Origin: Corinectria fuckeliana
Taxonomy: Eukaryota > Ascomycota > Sordariomycetes > Hypocreales > Nectriaceae
Assembly: GCA_019137255.1 (NCBI GenBank)
Contig: WPDH01000109.1
Span: 186,001-250,000, forward strand
Length of the DNA: 64,000 nucleotides
Direction: 5' to 3'
Shown here: one piece after another, positions 22,492 to 33,077 of the stretch
Layout of the letters: each line of letters opens with the position of its first letter
How positions within the stretch are numbered: the stretch's first letter is position 1
Notes under the pieces: generated by a model
Told to the model about the DNA's origin: nothing
Databases searched by the model: none
The model's input: only the letters and a program-made list of their open reading frames with translations
Made by a program: the position numbers and the translations under genes

Positions 22492-22494
22492 GGG
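22441..22494. repeat. GGCCAC/GGGCGA hexanucleotide microsatellite
   Basis: Four or so GGCCAC units are followed directly by about five GGGCGA units, preceded by a GGGGAAGAGG purine repeat. It opens chance frames on both strands, none convincing as a gene. Confidence 0.85.
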
Positions 22495-22775
22495 CTATTG
22501 GAGTCTGGATGGAGACGTTGTAGATGTGGGCGTGGGCGGGTGGGTACGCAGTATGTAAAGGGCTGAGAGGGGGCAAAAGTGGCTCTGGGCATTCGTGCGC
22601 CGTGCCCGATTTAGCACAGTGACTCCATTCGGTTCTGTAGGTCCAGGGACTATCTATCTAGCTTAGAGACTCGGACTAAAGTAAAGGCAGTGCGGTGTGG
22701 TGGTTGTGCTCCGGAAGTCGAGTGGTGAGGTCAGGTTAGGTCTGGAGTAGTCATATCGCTGACACGGCGGAATCT

Positions 22776-22840
22776 ACAGTAGATACTTACAGTAGATACT
22801 TACAGTAGATACTTACAGTAGATACTTACAGTAGATACTT
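22776..22840. repeat. Perfect 13-bp tandem repeat, five copies
   Basis: The unit ACAGTAGATACTT occurs five times head to tail without mismatch, then breaks into ACATAGTAGATAGG. The perfect identity suggests recent expansion. Confidence 0.95.
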
Positions 22841-23308
22841 ACATAGTAGATAGGTGCGCGGCTACTCGGCCAACTGTGCCTAAGAAGGACGCTTGCAGGG
22901 CACGGTGGTCCGGGATAAGTCAAGTTAACTAGAAGAGGCGCGATGATGCCATGGAGCAGGCTGGCCGACTAAGAATAAAACGGGCAAGGTGGGCGATACT
23001 TGTAGGTAAACTCGTACCCCTGCTGCTCGGTGAAGAAGGGAGTTGACACAAGCCATAACATCATCCAGCGATACAGCACGGAACCGCTACCGACGACGAA
23101 AGGCACTGCAAGATACCGACAAGCTAGAGGCGTTTGCTGCTGGCATGGTTTATGTTGGTGGCGCACGTGGGAAGATCCGAGAGGCTGGCCTCGTGTCCAC
23201 CTGACGACTGGCTCTCTAGTCTGGGCTCTAGAAGCACGAACGGGGCTTCTCGGTTCCTTCTCGAAGCCCCCTCCCGATCTACGGGGGCATCATGCGGCCG
23301 TTGACGGA

Positions 23309-23355
23309 AGACAAGACACACATACACACATACACACACACATACACACACACGC
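23309..23355. repeat. CA-rich microsatellite
   Basis: An ACACACAT-type dinucleotide array with regular CATA interruptions. Confidence 0.9.
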
Positions 23356-25639
23356 AGCACATGTCGTCGGGATAGACATGCCTAGACCAGGCCGCCCGCG
23401 TCTGGGGAAAATGGAGTGGAGTGGAAGTGGAAACGGCAACCTGTCAGGAACCTGTCAGGAAAGTCTGGGGGAAACAAAAAAAGAAAAGGCGAGCAGTCAT
23501 AACTCTGGGGGAATTGTGGAAAGCCGGACGCTGTTGGCCATAGAAAACTGATGCCGTTACATAAACCGCACGTAACGCTTTTCCATGGAGTTTGGGACGA
23601 GCTGGAGAAGAAGACGGGAAAATGCAGCCCAGCCCAGCCCAAGCGCACGGGCGGACCCCGTTCCTCAGGGGTTCCAGGTCACTAGCAGATGGTTCTACAG
23701 GGCCAAGGTACCTAGGTAGGTACATAGGTGGGTGGTTCTGCAGGGCTACGGGGGGCGTGTTTTCAACTGGAATCCCCGCACCAGGCCCCCGAAGGAGGCC
23801 AATACAAGAGGGGCTCCATCGCTAGGTACCTACGCTACAGTGGGTGTATCTACGCTACAGTGGACGGGGACCACTAACATCTAAGTTACGGGCTGCCCGC
23901 GATGGAGGGACACTTTATCGCGCTTGGACGGGGCAGTCTTCGTCTCATCCAGGCCAGGGGCCGAAAGGCTTGTCTTTGCCGTTCTAGATTTAGAATTACG
24001 AAAGACTATCTATCTATATGTATCTGATGCGGTTCTTTTTAGTTGACACTGGTGGTCGTTCGTTCCGCGAGTCCCGAGCAGGGGAAGAGGTGGACAGATG
24101 GCTAGCGAGAGCCACTGCAGCGTGCCCCGTGCTGTAGTCGGCGATGGATGGATCCATCACCATCGCTTTCAGAATCAGCAGTCGGTAGGCCTATCCTTTC
24201 ATCCTTCTCCGTCATCTTGGGATGGGACCATCGAATTGCCCTTTGCCCGATCCGCACCGATTCTACCCTGCTTGCCTCGCCGTCTTCCTGATCAAGCCCA
24301 CTCTCCAGCTCCTTCGGCGCTCCGGACGATTCTTCCGCATCTCCATCTTACACCCCCCCCCCCCGTTTTCCGTCCGTCTTCCGTGCGAGTCGGGACGGAT
24401 TTGTGCGGGCGCCATTTCTTGGACGAGTTTCACGTCGCCGACTCCCCCCCTCCTTTCATATCCTGGGGCTCACATGGCATTCCCTCTTCACCCCTGTCGC
24501 CTGGTTGCCGCTTGCAGCCTGGACGGGCTCTATGCGTCGTGCCTTGCATCTGCCAAGCCATCGGCCATCCTTGTCGGGTGCCTTTGCATGTGTGACTGCC
24601 GCGTGTTATCTACCGCCTCTTCGCCTGGATGCCGTATCTTGCGCCATTTTGACTTTGGCATGAGACGTCGTCATCTTCCACCGAAGCATACAACACGAGG
24701 CACCTTGGCACCTGACCCGGCCCCCCCAGCACGGAGTAGACGCCGCCATCCTTCTTGGCCATGGCCGCCCGGCCCTCTTGGGACTCGTCTGTACGGCCTC
24801 GGTTGAGATCAGGTAGCTCGCACTCAACCCGGTAGCGTTCAGCGCCTGTCTGGTGTGTTCCATGTACGTGGGTCGCCTGCTGGCTGGACTCGATATGGGA
24901 TGCCAAGCAACGAGGCACAGTCAGTCGCCACACAAGCTTTGGCCTTGCCGACATCGCTGTCGCTCTTCTGTCCGGCTTCGGTAGCTTCGCAAAGGCATCG
25001 CATCGCGACTGTTCACGACTCGGCGCATCACGCGGGGCTCCGAGATGATCTTAAACCTCAAAACCTCAGCCCTATCGTTAGTTCCCCGGCCAGAATTCCC
25101 CATGCATTGCCAGGTTCAAAGAATCCTTCGTCAAGGGGGGCGATCCTGCCGTCAGGATTCCTACCGTAGGATCGGCTCGATCACAGCAGCCGGGGACCCA
25201 AATAGTATCCATTACCCCCGCGATTCAACGTCGTGCCGTGATTTGGAAGCCTTCTGCCGTCCTCTTGCAACCGAGTCAAGACAGGGAATCGAGTTGACTG
25301 TGGTAGCAGCTATCGAACGGAAGCTATAGTCGTGTTCTATTTTGACAGTTCCTGGATGCTAACCTAGACCCGAGGGGCTGACCTGGGACATCACGTATGC
25401 CTAGATTGTCTTCCTGACGAAGACTTAATTTGCTGTAGTAAACGAAGGTAAAGAAATGTCTGTAGGCGTTTCATGCTCATCGGATTGCCAGGACTAGATA
25501 CACGCATGCCCGCTGTGCCCAGTATTACGTCGCAACACTATGAATTAAGCTCACATCTTGAACTTCACGAACTAACCATGTATTCGAACACAGTTGGTTG
25601 AGCACGGAAGACTATGCGCAACCGGCTGAGTTGAAGTTA

Positions 25640-26860
25640 GTTGAAATTAAAATCTAACCTGTATACTCTATAGAATCGTTGTAAACTTACTTGTCTTTAC
25701 TACTTCATTCACTTTAATAAAGCCTTGATACTTTACTACCTTAAAGCACTAACACCTTAAGGCCTTAAGATCCTAATCCTAATAATTAAGTTTAGCAACT
25801 TAATATTATAAACAATGGCAAGACCATACTAGCTGATTAATAATCAACAAAGAAAAACTAGAAAGATAGTTAAAACAAGTAAACAATTTCTCCAAAGATC
25901 GAAAAGCATACTGTTCCCTCTGAGAGAGCAGCAATCGTCCCTATAAGTAAGCACCCAACTTCGAGAAGCTGAAGCTAACTAACTATAACATTAAGGGGCC
26001 AAATACACTAAACTTTCCATTCTTCCCTATTAGTTGTGCCATCATCACCATGCGTCTCAATACCAGTGACTATAGATTCCGTATGTAGCTGACTTTGCTT
26101 CAAATGCACTTATTGTTCCTTTGTTTTGAGAGTTTACGTCTATTTGCCATCATTTGTTCTTCCCTTGCCAGTTACGTATCCGATACTGCATTTCAACTAG
26201 AAGCAGACGAATGTCTGCTAAATGCAACTGTCCAGTCCCGCCGTCAACTCATGGGCTATTTATATAACCACCTCACCAACTCGACCATTAATTGGGATTC
26301 CCCTGGACAGTTCTGCTAAGGCTGATATGCCCCTTCCCGCCGCGCCACCTATTTTGATACCAGACTCGGAGAGTGACGACGCTATAGGCCTTAATGTCCA
26401 GAGACTATCCCCCTCTCCTATTGCGCCCAAGTACCCGCGAGATGCGGTTATCCCAGATTCGAAGGATGAAGGTTGGGATACTGATTCATAGGCTAATTTC
26501 ATAGAAGAAAAGGGTATATAGAAGATTAAGAACTTATACTATCAGTTAAGAAATAAGTCATGCTATTCAGGATGCGTGTTACATGCCTTAATCACTATTC
26601 ACTCTCGCCTTCTTGTTAAATACAATCTTTCTACTAATAGTAATAGAGAAATTAGGCTACTAGAGCACTAGAGCGTTAAGGCGTTAAAGCAGTAAAGTGT
26701 TAGAGCGTTAGGGAGTCAGGGTATCATTATAGTTAAGGTACTAGGAGTGCATTAAAGCAATAATATAGTAAGATGGGCAAGAAGACTGGGTTTACAGCCC
26801 GAGTAGAGATACAATACAGCCCGAATAGCACGACTTTTTCTCATTTCAGGTATTAACTTG
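25640..26860. repeat. AT-rich decayed element block
   Basis: Base composition drops sharply to AT-rich. Near the left side (25700-25790) and right side (26640-26760) are degenerate arrays of CTTTA/CCTTAA and TTAGAGCGTTAG/TTAAAGC type, roughly inverted relative to each other. The right side ends in a doubled motif CAGCCCGAGTAG ... CAGCCCGAATAGCACGA (26795-26833). A short frame at 26222-26491 encodes an acidic peptide without a domain. This looks like an old transposable element eroded by mutation, possibly RIP. Confidence 0.5.
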
Positions 26861-27002
26861 GATATACCTACTTATGCGCAGCCTCGAGAACTCAGAAAGG
26901 GTTCTCGACACAATGTTTACCGTACCCGTCCAGTGGCATCTTCGGGAGCTGTCATAATACAAGGTAGCGAGATAACTAGAGGAAAAGGCGGTTTACATCT
27001 CT

Positions 27003-27370
27003 CGAAGAACGTAGCTTCTTTACAACCCCGTCTGTCAAACAACACGCAGCGTCTCGGTGCTCGGACTACAGGCCCTGTTTTAGCTCTGATCAGCTCTCGC
27101 TTCCGGGACTCGGGGAAACTCATCGCAAAGCGTTCATCACTGATTAACCCTTGTGAGAGTAATTGGTCGAAATTTGTCATTTGCAAGGAAGCTTCTCCGT
27201 TGTAGCAGGTGGGCGGATCTGCTGACGGACCTGCGCGGCGGCTATCATCCAGCAACAGGGTGATAAATATTCGCTTTTCGCTGGCGCGTTTGGCAATAAC
27301 TAGATTGACTAAATCGCCTATTCTCACAAGTCTCCTAATCGAAATAGTATTGGTTCAAAGTATCAGAAAT
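27003..27370. repeat. Diverged direct repeat, copy A
   Basis: Shares blocks with 30003-30500: ACAACCCCGTCTGTCA, CTCGGACTACAGGCC, TTCATCACT with AATCAACGCC or GATTAACCC, GTTGTAGCAGGTGG, ATCATCCAG(G/C)AACAG and TTGGTTCAAAGT occur in the same order. Copy B carries about 150 extra bases in the middle. No coding capacity is convincing. The two copies lie either side of the AA9 gene. Confidence 0.7.
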
Positions 27371-27560
27371 GATCCCGCGACAGATGTTTCTGGAAGGTAG
27401 AATGAAGTCTTGCAGCTTATTGGCGGAACGGATATAAGTGCTAGGCTGCGAAATGGTGATGGTTGGATGGTTGTCCAAAGACTTCTCGAGTCGGGCACGG
27501 AAAACATCCCCAAACTATCACGCGATGCATGGGCACAACAGCTCCCAGGTAGTTAGCTTA

Positions 27561-27645
27561 TGTCACACTCAGCATTTAGGCCAGCTTAGCACTTAGCATC
27601 AGCGTAGTGCGCATTACATCTTGCTATGACTGGAAAATACAATAG
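27561..27645. repeat. 85-bp dispersed repeat, copy 1
   Basis: Closely matches 52892-52977 in the same orientation, from TGTCACA(C/T)TCAGCATTTAGG through TTAGCATCAGCGTA(G/T)TGCGC to CTATGACTGGAA(A/G)AT, ending CAATAG. Only about nine differences are visible by eye. Confidence 0.85.
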
Positions 27646-28386
27646 TTTATGTTGAATATAATAGCACAGGAAGGGTATCAATACTGTTCACCGGGACGCT
27701 GCTGCGGAAGAACAAGGCCAATCCCAGTCTCCCTTTTGGTTGGTTTTGACGAGAAATCCTTCATCGCCAGGGAAAAGACGAAACTTTCCGTTCTGCTTCA
27801 CAGCGCTTGGGAGTTTACCTTGAAACTCCCAAGCGGAACAAAGCTGGCACTGTCATCGTAGTCCCAAGGAGATTTCATAGACGGAGACCGGAAAGGAGGA
27901 CGGCCAGGGCGCACCAGGCGGGCCTTGCATGAAGACTAAACCAGACCTTGCGATTAAAAATGACTGCAAAATGCCCGGAAGGTCGACAGGAATGGCTTAA
28001 GGATGAGTTGCAGATGGTGATGGAAAAGGAAAAGGTCGGAATCCTTGGGGGCGGCGTGCTCCTTGAATAATGGTAAAGATGAATGGGTGAATCACAGACT
28101 TCCATGAACTGACCGACTTTCGTGAGAAGGTTCTATTGATCACTGCAATGAATGTGGGTGCAAACAGAAGCGAAACGCAGTGATACTACCACAAACGGGA
28201 AGTCTACATCACTTTGTCATCCAAGGACTAGGTATTGGCATGTTTCATATATTTATACATGGACGCACACTGGTACACAGTGATGACGGTTGCCACTATT
28301 TACAGGAATGAACACACGTTCGATGCTTCGAGAAGTCCAAGCAGCAGAACCTTCCATGATCCATCAACAGAACCACCCTGGACCGC
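27646..28386. other. Spacer downstream of the AA9 gene
   Basis: No gene is supported. It contains the 3' flank of the LPMO gene and otherwise unremarkable sequence. Confidence 0.45.
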
Positions 28387-29499
28387 TTAGAGCGTCGAAC
28401 GCTTGGCAGCACGCTTGGCAGCACGCTTGGCGGCGCGGCGAGCCTTGCGGAGCTTGCGCTTGGCGGCGCAAGAGTCGCTGGTGCCGGTGGGAGTGGAAGC
28501 AGGCGCGTCCGGCTCGGCGGCGCTGGTAGCGACCTCCGGCGCGGCGGATGAGACGGCGACGGGAGCCACGGGAGTGGAGACGGGGACGGTGCCGTTGGTG
28601 GGGACGGCGGCCGTGGGGACGATAACAGTGGGGGTGGCAGTCGCAGAAGCAACCGGGGTAGCGGCGGGGGTGCCGGTAGCAGAGCTGTCGGAGCCAGAGC
28701 CGGAGCCGCTCTCGTCGGACCCGGTGCAGTCGCCGTCGCTCTCCTGGCCGGCGAAGTTGGCGGTGTGGTCCTCGCAGGCCTTGGGCCAGACGGCCGGGCC
28801 GGGGGCGGTGTAGCTGGTGGGGGCCGGGTAGTAGAGGTTGATCAGGATGCCGGGGTCGGTGGCCTTGTACGCGCCGGGGAACTTGACGGTGTCGGTGGGC
28901 GTGCCGGTGCCGGAGCCGTCGACCTTGAGCTGGGCGCAGCCGATGTAGAACTGCGCGCCGCCCTCGGAGCCGGCGGAGTGCAGGGCGAGGTGCTCGCCGC
29001 GCATCAGGTAGTTGCCTGAGGCCAGGCCCGAGGGAAGCGTAAAGGTGAAATTGTGGATACCCGCGCCGTTTACGTAAGTGGCCCACTGTAGCCCGTCCGT
29101 GGTGATTGAGCTCGTGGTGAGCTCGTACACCTTGAACCAGTCTCCGTCACCAGTGTATGCCGAAGCCTCAGTTCCGTCGGGAGCTTTGCTCAAGTAGACC
29201 GCCATCGGACCGGGATGCCCCACCTCACTATTAATCGAGAAGCCGACCTCATCGCCGGGAGCGACCGTGTATGTGCTTGTCTTGGCCATAATGTCCGCGT
29301 CCTGGCCGCCGGCGTTGCAAACCATGTTGTCCGAGCTGAGGTCCGCGATGGGGGAGTTGGAGTTTGTCGTCTGGCGGACATACTCGTAGGCTCCGGTAGT
29401 GTTGCCGTTGACGATGAGAGCCTCGAAGTTGTAGTGAGCCAGGGTGGCGGCAGGGAGGGTGGCGGCAACAGCCAGGATGGAAGAGGTAGAGAAACGCAT
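28387..29499 (-). CDS. AA9 lytic polysaccharide monooxygenase with basic C-terminal tail, 370 aa
   Basis: A secreted copper enzyme that oxidatively cleaves cellulose or related beta-glucans. It is a single exon. The signal peptide is about residues 1-21 (ending TLA), so the mature protein begins with His22, the N-terminal histidine of the copper brace. The second brace histidine is His95 in EVGHPGPM, and the axial tyrosine is Tyr185 in GAQFYIGCAQ, with the conserved H174...Q183 pair, so the active site is complete. The catalytic domain ends near 245. It is followed by a long Ser/Thr/Pro/Ala/Val linker and a Lys/Arg-rich end (KRKLRKARRAAKRAAKR) instead of a CBM1. Substrate and C1/C4 specificity cannot be read here. 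It stands alone between two diverged repeats rather than in a cellulase cluster. Confidence 0.93.
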   Translation of the reverse strand: MRFSTSSILAVAATLPAATLAHYNFEALIVNGNTTGAYEYVRQTTNSNSPIADLSSDNMVCNAGGQDADIMAKTSTYTVAPGDEVGFSINSEVGHPGPMAVYLSKAPDGTEASAYTGDGDWFKVYELTTSSITTDGLQWATYVNGAGIHNFTFTLPSGLASGNYLMRGEHLALHSAGSEGGAQFYIGCAQLKVDGSGTGTPTDTVKFPGAYKATDPGILINLYYPAPTSYTAPGPAVWPKACEDHTANFAGQESDGDCTGSDESGSGSGSDSSATGTPAATPVASATATPTVIVPTAAVPTNGTVPVSTPVAPVAVSSAAPEVATSAAEPDAPASTPTGTSDSCAAKRKLRKARRAAKRAAKRAAKRSTL

Positions 29500-30002
29500 G
29501 GTGGCGATGGAAATGGTCCGAAGGGGGATGTTTGAAGTTGGATGTGATAGTAGGGACTGAAAGAGTAGCTAACCACCAGGGCTTGCAAAGAATGGAACGG
29601 GTCGTAGAGACGAAGAAAAGAACGACGCAAGCGACAGCTGCGGTGAATGAACGAGACTCGAAGCAAAGAGAATGGGATGGGAAGGGAAAGGAAAACAGAA
29701 GAATTGGATGAAGGCCAGCAGAGCATTTATGGACATCGTCACCATGCCCACAGCCCTCTCGGCCTTTCATCCCTTGCTCCTCGACAATTGCTGGGAAATC
29801 TCACCGTCGCCGGGCCTCAGGAGATGGCCGCGGTAGACTCCAGGAGGCCGGAATTTGAAACGAAAGGACCGTCATAGCCGCCCGGGGGGCCGGCGCAGGC
29901 ACGCATCTGGCATTGCTTCCCGCAGAAAAGGGCCCTGCGCAGGGGAAGGGTTCTTTGACAGGGCGTTTGAGATGCGATGGTTTGGTCGATGCGACGTTGT
30001 GG
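29500..30002. other. Upstream region of the AA9 gene
   Basis: The likely promoter and 5' leader of the minus-strand LPMO gene. No other gene is seen; chance frames here are short. Confidence 0.5.
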
Positions 30003-30500
30003 CTGTGAGGCTTTTCCCCACAACCCCGTCTGTCAGGCACGCGGAGTGTCTCACGGCTCGGACTACAGGCCTTTTTTGGCCTCCAGTCCCATGGAACCGA
30101 CGACTATGGATCCGAATTACGTCTAATGCGTCGGATCATGGCGGGTTCAACGAGGTAGATGACGGTTCAGTGAAGATGACGGCCACGTTGGATTCCATCA
30201 TATTATCAATATAACTTAATCGTCGATGGTATGCGCAACAACGCCCCGCGCCGATATACTTTCGCTCCAGGAACTCGGAAGGAACCCATCGCCAAGTTTT
30301 CATCACTAATCAACGCCTTTGAAGCGATTGGTGGAATTTTGACGTTTGCAGGGGCTCGACTTAGACTACAAGGTTCTCCCGTTGTAGCAGGTGGGTGGAT
30401 CTACTTGGACAATCATCCAGGAACAGAGCGGAAAGGGATGGACGAAAGCTGAGGAACACGATGATTCCGCTACTGTGTTTGGTTCAAAGTCAAACGAAAC
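30003..30500. repeat. Diverged direct repeat, copy B
   Basis: Counterpart of 27003-27370 in the same orientation, with the shared blocks in the same order and an extra segment at about 30080-30250. The divergence is high, so the duplication is old. Confidence 0.7.
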
Positions 30501-31280
30501 CTTCTTGGCTCGCAGAAGTCGAATGAAGAAATCATGTGCCGTCCATCGTATAAAGTTGGTCGAGCGTGATGGTTGAAGTTTACAAATCTGGGCGTGAGCA
30601 GAGTGGACCCCTCCTTCAAACAAGACCGACAATCGCAATCAGTATTGTACGGATAGGTATACGTTGTAGTTCACCATGTAAACCTCGCACTGGCATTGAT
30701 TGAAGGACCCGTGTTTCTGGAACGGTCAAGCATTCGCTTCCGGAGAGGACCGAGAGAAGTTTGGTCGATCCCCACGAGCGGAAAACTCGGCCGGCCGCCT
30801 CGTTTCGCCTAGAGCACCGGGGTTCGTTTCGGATACCTAGCCGCCGTCGTCTCGTCTGCGGCCTTTACCGCGGGCTTGGGAATCTTGGCTCGCGTAAATG
30901 GCTGAAGCAGAAAAGTGCCACTATTATTTATAGATACTTATTATACTGACAATAACAATGCTTAGCATTGGGTAGCATTCGTATTAGGGCTACGGGATTG
31001 GTCCCAACAGAGGCGAGATGGGCGCAGGCGATGAGCATGGCGTAAATGATCGTCAGCGGTCTTGCCGTAACCTTGAATGTACGTATACGAAGAAGGGAAA
31101 AAAGCCGATGCTCTTGGCTGGGCGGGAACTAACTCCGTTTTACGTGGCCGCACCTTCGGTCCAAGAGGAAAACGAAGCATGGTTTTCTAGTATGCGAGCT
31201 CTAATCGTTGCAGTATACCTCTTGCTCGTTTCTTCGACTTATGTGAGACTCCGAGTCCATTTGACTTGGATCATTTTATG
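30501..31280. other. Intergenic sequence without a supported gene
   Basis: Short frames only. Composition shifts between GC-rich (30770-30900) and AT-rich pieces, like a mosaic of old insertions. Confidence 0.45.
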
Positions 31281-31600
31281 TAAGATGTTTTCTTTAGGTA
31301 TTCTTAAAGCGGCTGTAAGCACATCCTAGACATATTGTTCGCTTATTAAAGTCCCAATGCCGAATCTCATAGCATCCTGGTGCCCTAGTACCCTGATATC
31401 CTGTTACCCTACTGCTGTAATAACTTACTACTACCCTAGCTACTCCCTTCATTAATAGCAAGACTGTAAACAAGAGGGAAAATAGAAGTAGAAGTCGATG
31501 TAGGCAGTCAATACAGCCTGAGTGGATAAATTATATAACCCGAATAACAGAATTCTTTTCTGCAAGTATCCTTAAAGTGGCTGCACCCGTCTACTTGTTC
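31281..31600. repeat. AT-rich element-end fragment
   Basis: Contains two variants of GGTATTCTTAAAGCGGCTG / AGTATCCTTAAAGTGGCTG (31298 and 31565) and the doubled motif CAGCCTGAGTGG ... ACCCGAATAACAGA (31514-31552), matching the right end of the block at 26.8 kb. Interpreted as remnants of the same dispersed element. Confidence 0.5.
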
Positions 31601-32339
31601 CCAGATGTCTTTTTCTCCGTGCGATTCTGCCGGTTTGCTCAACGCCTGCGTCTTCGGCTGCTCTAGCAACTCCGGCCGTAATACGAATAGGATCCCTCGC
31701 CGGTAAGAGCTAAAGGTAACCTAGTCGCAAGCAACCAGGTGCGATCGAACTAGAGTCTGGAGACGATTCCTAGTCAAGGCGAAATGTGCATAATGAAGAC
31801 GAGACCTGGTTATGGTCAAAGCCTGGAGGGGACAGTCAAGATAGCACTGGGCCTACTGTTGTAGTTTCGGCGACAAGGAAGTCACCCGGCTAATTCTAGC
31901 ACAACTAATCCCGCCTCGAAGAACGGCGTCTCCCACATGTCTAGCAATCGGGCATTAACATCATCCGAATGACAGAGGTGTCGTATAATGATATGAGACA
32001 TGAAAGGGAGCAGAGATGATACGAGAATTGTAACCAGGACTCGAGTATATATACTCGGCCACTTTTTGCTCCTGTGCTCGATGTCAATACTGTTGGAGAC
32101 TATTAAACTACAATGGCAGCATGGCATTGGGTATTAGGGTCGCTAGTCCTATAAATAGTGAATATCAGGGGAAGAATAACGGACTTTTAGTTAGAATAAA
32201 TATGTGTGGTAGCCTAAATAGCATGACTGTATCCTTTACTTTAACCGTTGTCGAGGTCTGTTAACTGAAATAGAATAAACAGCTCGATCTACAGCCACAC
32301 TCTCAAATTCATTCGTCGTTGACAGAAGGCTAGCTTGCA
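31601..32339. other. Intergenic sequence, partly AT-rich
   Basis: No gene is supported. A CCTAAATAGCATGACTG motif near 32205 again resembles the dispersed element family (inverted copy of a motif near 26567). Confidence 0.45.
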
Positions 32340-33077
32340 TCACTGCCACTCGACTTTGGTCTTCTTAGCACTCAAATCGCCGTCTTCACTATCTGACGGG
32401 AGTCTTTTCCGCTTGGCCACGATGTCACCAAGACCAAGCTGAGCTATTGCGCTGGCCATCCGTGCAGACCTACGCTGGGTCGCTAGCTCAGTGAGCTCTT
32501 TCTTTTGTCCCGATAAAATTACCCTAACCTCATCAATCCGCAGGCCGTCGACGACATTTTGCAGGTCTTGTCCCGAATCTTCGTCATCGTCTTCAAATTC
32601 CTCCTCGGTCTCCGTCGTGTCGCTGTATTCATCGCTGTCATCCTCATAATCATCGTCATCATCCGTCAGGTCGACTTCGCCATCCCAAGGATCCACCATG
32701 CCTTGGCCTTTGAGATGGGCCTGTCGGTTCAGGATCGCTTGATATGGATACGAAAGAACCAAATCGCCCTCATTAATCTGCAGCTCATCGACGCTATGCA
32801 GTATCCCCTGTTTCACACGTTCGTCTTCGTCGACGTGTTCTTGCTCATCCTCTGTCATATCGATTTTTCCCTTTTTGTCGCCTGCCGTGACTCGGTCTAA
32901 GCCTTCGCTCATGAGTTCATCGTCCAACTCCTCTTTGCTACCATCTCTGATTTCGTCTATAGCAAACGAAAACAGCTGGATTCTAGGCACATATGCATTG
33001 TTTGCTGTCGCCGACATATCAACTCCGGGAAACGTGTGGCAAATGTCGGGGTTGTCTTGGCTCGAGGTACTTGCCAA
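32340..33077 (-). CDS. Acidic orphan protein with C-terminal nuclear-localisation-like sequence, 245 aa
   Basis: I do not recognise a family. The frame is intact and begins MASTSSQDNPDICHTF. It has a strongly acidic middle (about residues 135-170, runs of Asp and Glu), paired segments around VDELQINEGDLVLSYPYQAIL and VDGLRIDEVRVILSGQKKEL, and a basic end with KRKRLPSDSEDGD then KKTKVEW that looks like a bipartite nuclear import signal. The two segments VDEL(Q)I...GDLVLS and VDGL(R)I...VRVILS look like an internal repeat. A nuclear, chromatin- or protein-binding role is only a guess. It could also be a lineage-specific gene of doubtful function, since it sits next to decayed DNA. Confidence 0.6.
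   Translation of the reverse strand: MASTSSQDNPDICHTFPGVDMSATANNAYVPRIQLFSFAIDEIRDGSKEELDDELMSEGLDRVTAGDKKGKIDMTEDEQEHVDEDERVKQGILHSVDELQINEGDLVLSYPYQAILNRQAHLKGQGMVDPWDGEVDLTDDDDDYEDDSDEYSDTTETEEEFEDDDEDSGQDLQNVVDGLRIDEVRVILSGQKKELTELATQRRSARMASAIAQLGLGDIVAKRKRLPSDSEDGDLSAKKTKVEWQ

Larger units (their letters stand above)
21652..25639. other. Gene-poor GC-moderate region with microsatellites
   Basis: Nearly 4 kb without a supportable gene. Long frames near 24.1-24.8 kb are Pro/Ser/Arg-rich, run over a C homopolymer at about 24351-24364 and show no domain, so I do not call them. Tandem repeats inside are listed separately. The first few hundred bases should hold the rhodopsin-domain gene promoter. 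Confidence 0.5.

Noticed and set aside
24098..24806. Two overlapping long plus-strand frames of 165 and 194 codons
   Set aside because: Pro/Ser/Arg-rich without domains, crossing a C homopolymer, in a region of general GC skew; no splice support.
26222..26491. Short acidic frame (89 codons) in the AT-rich block
   Set aside because: Begins inside decayed sequence, no domain, no splice partner; more likely a remnant than a gene.
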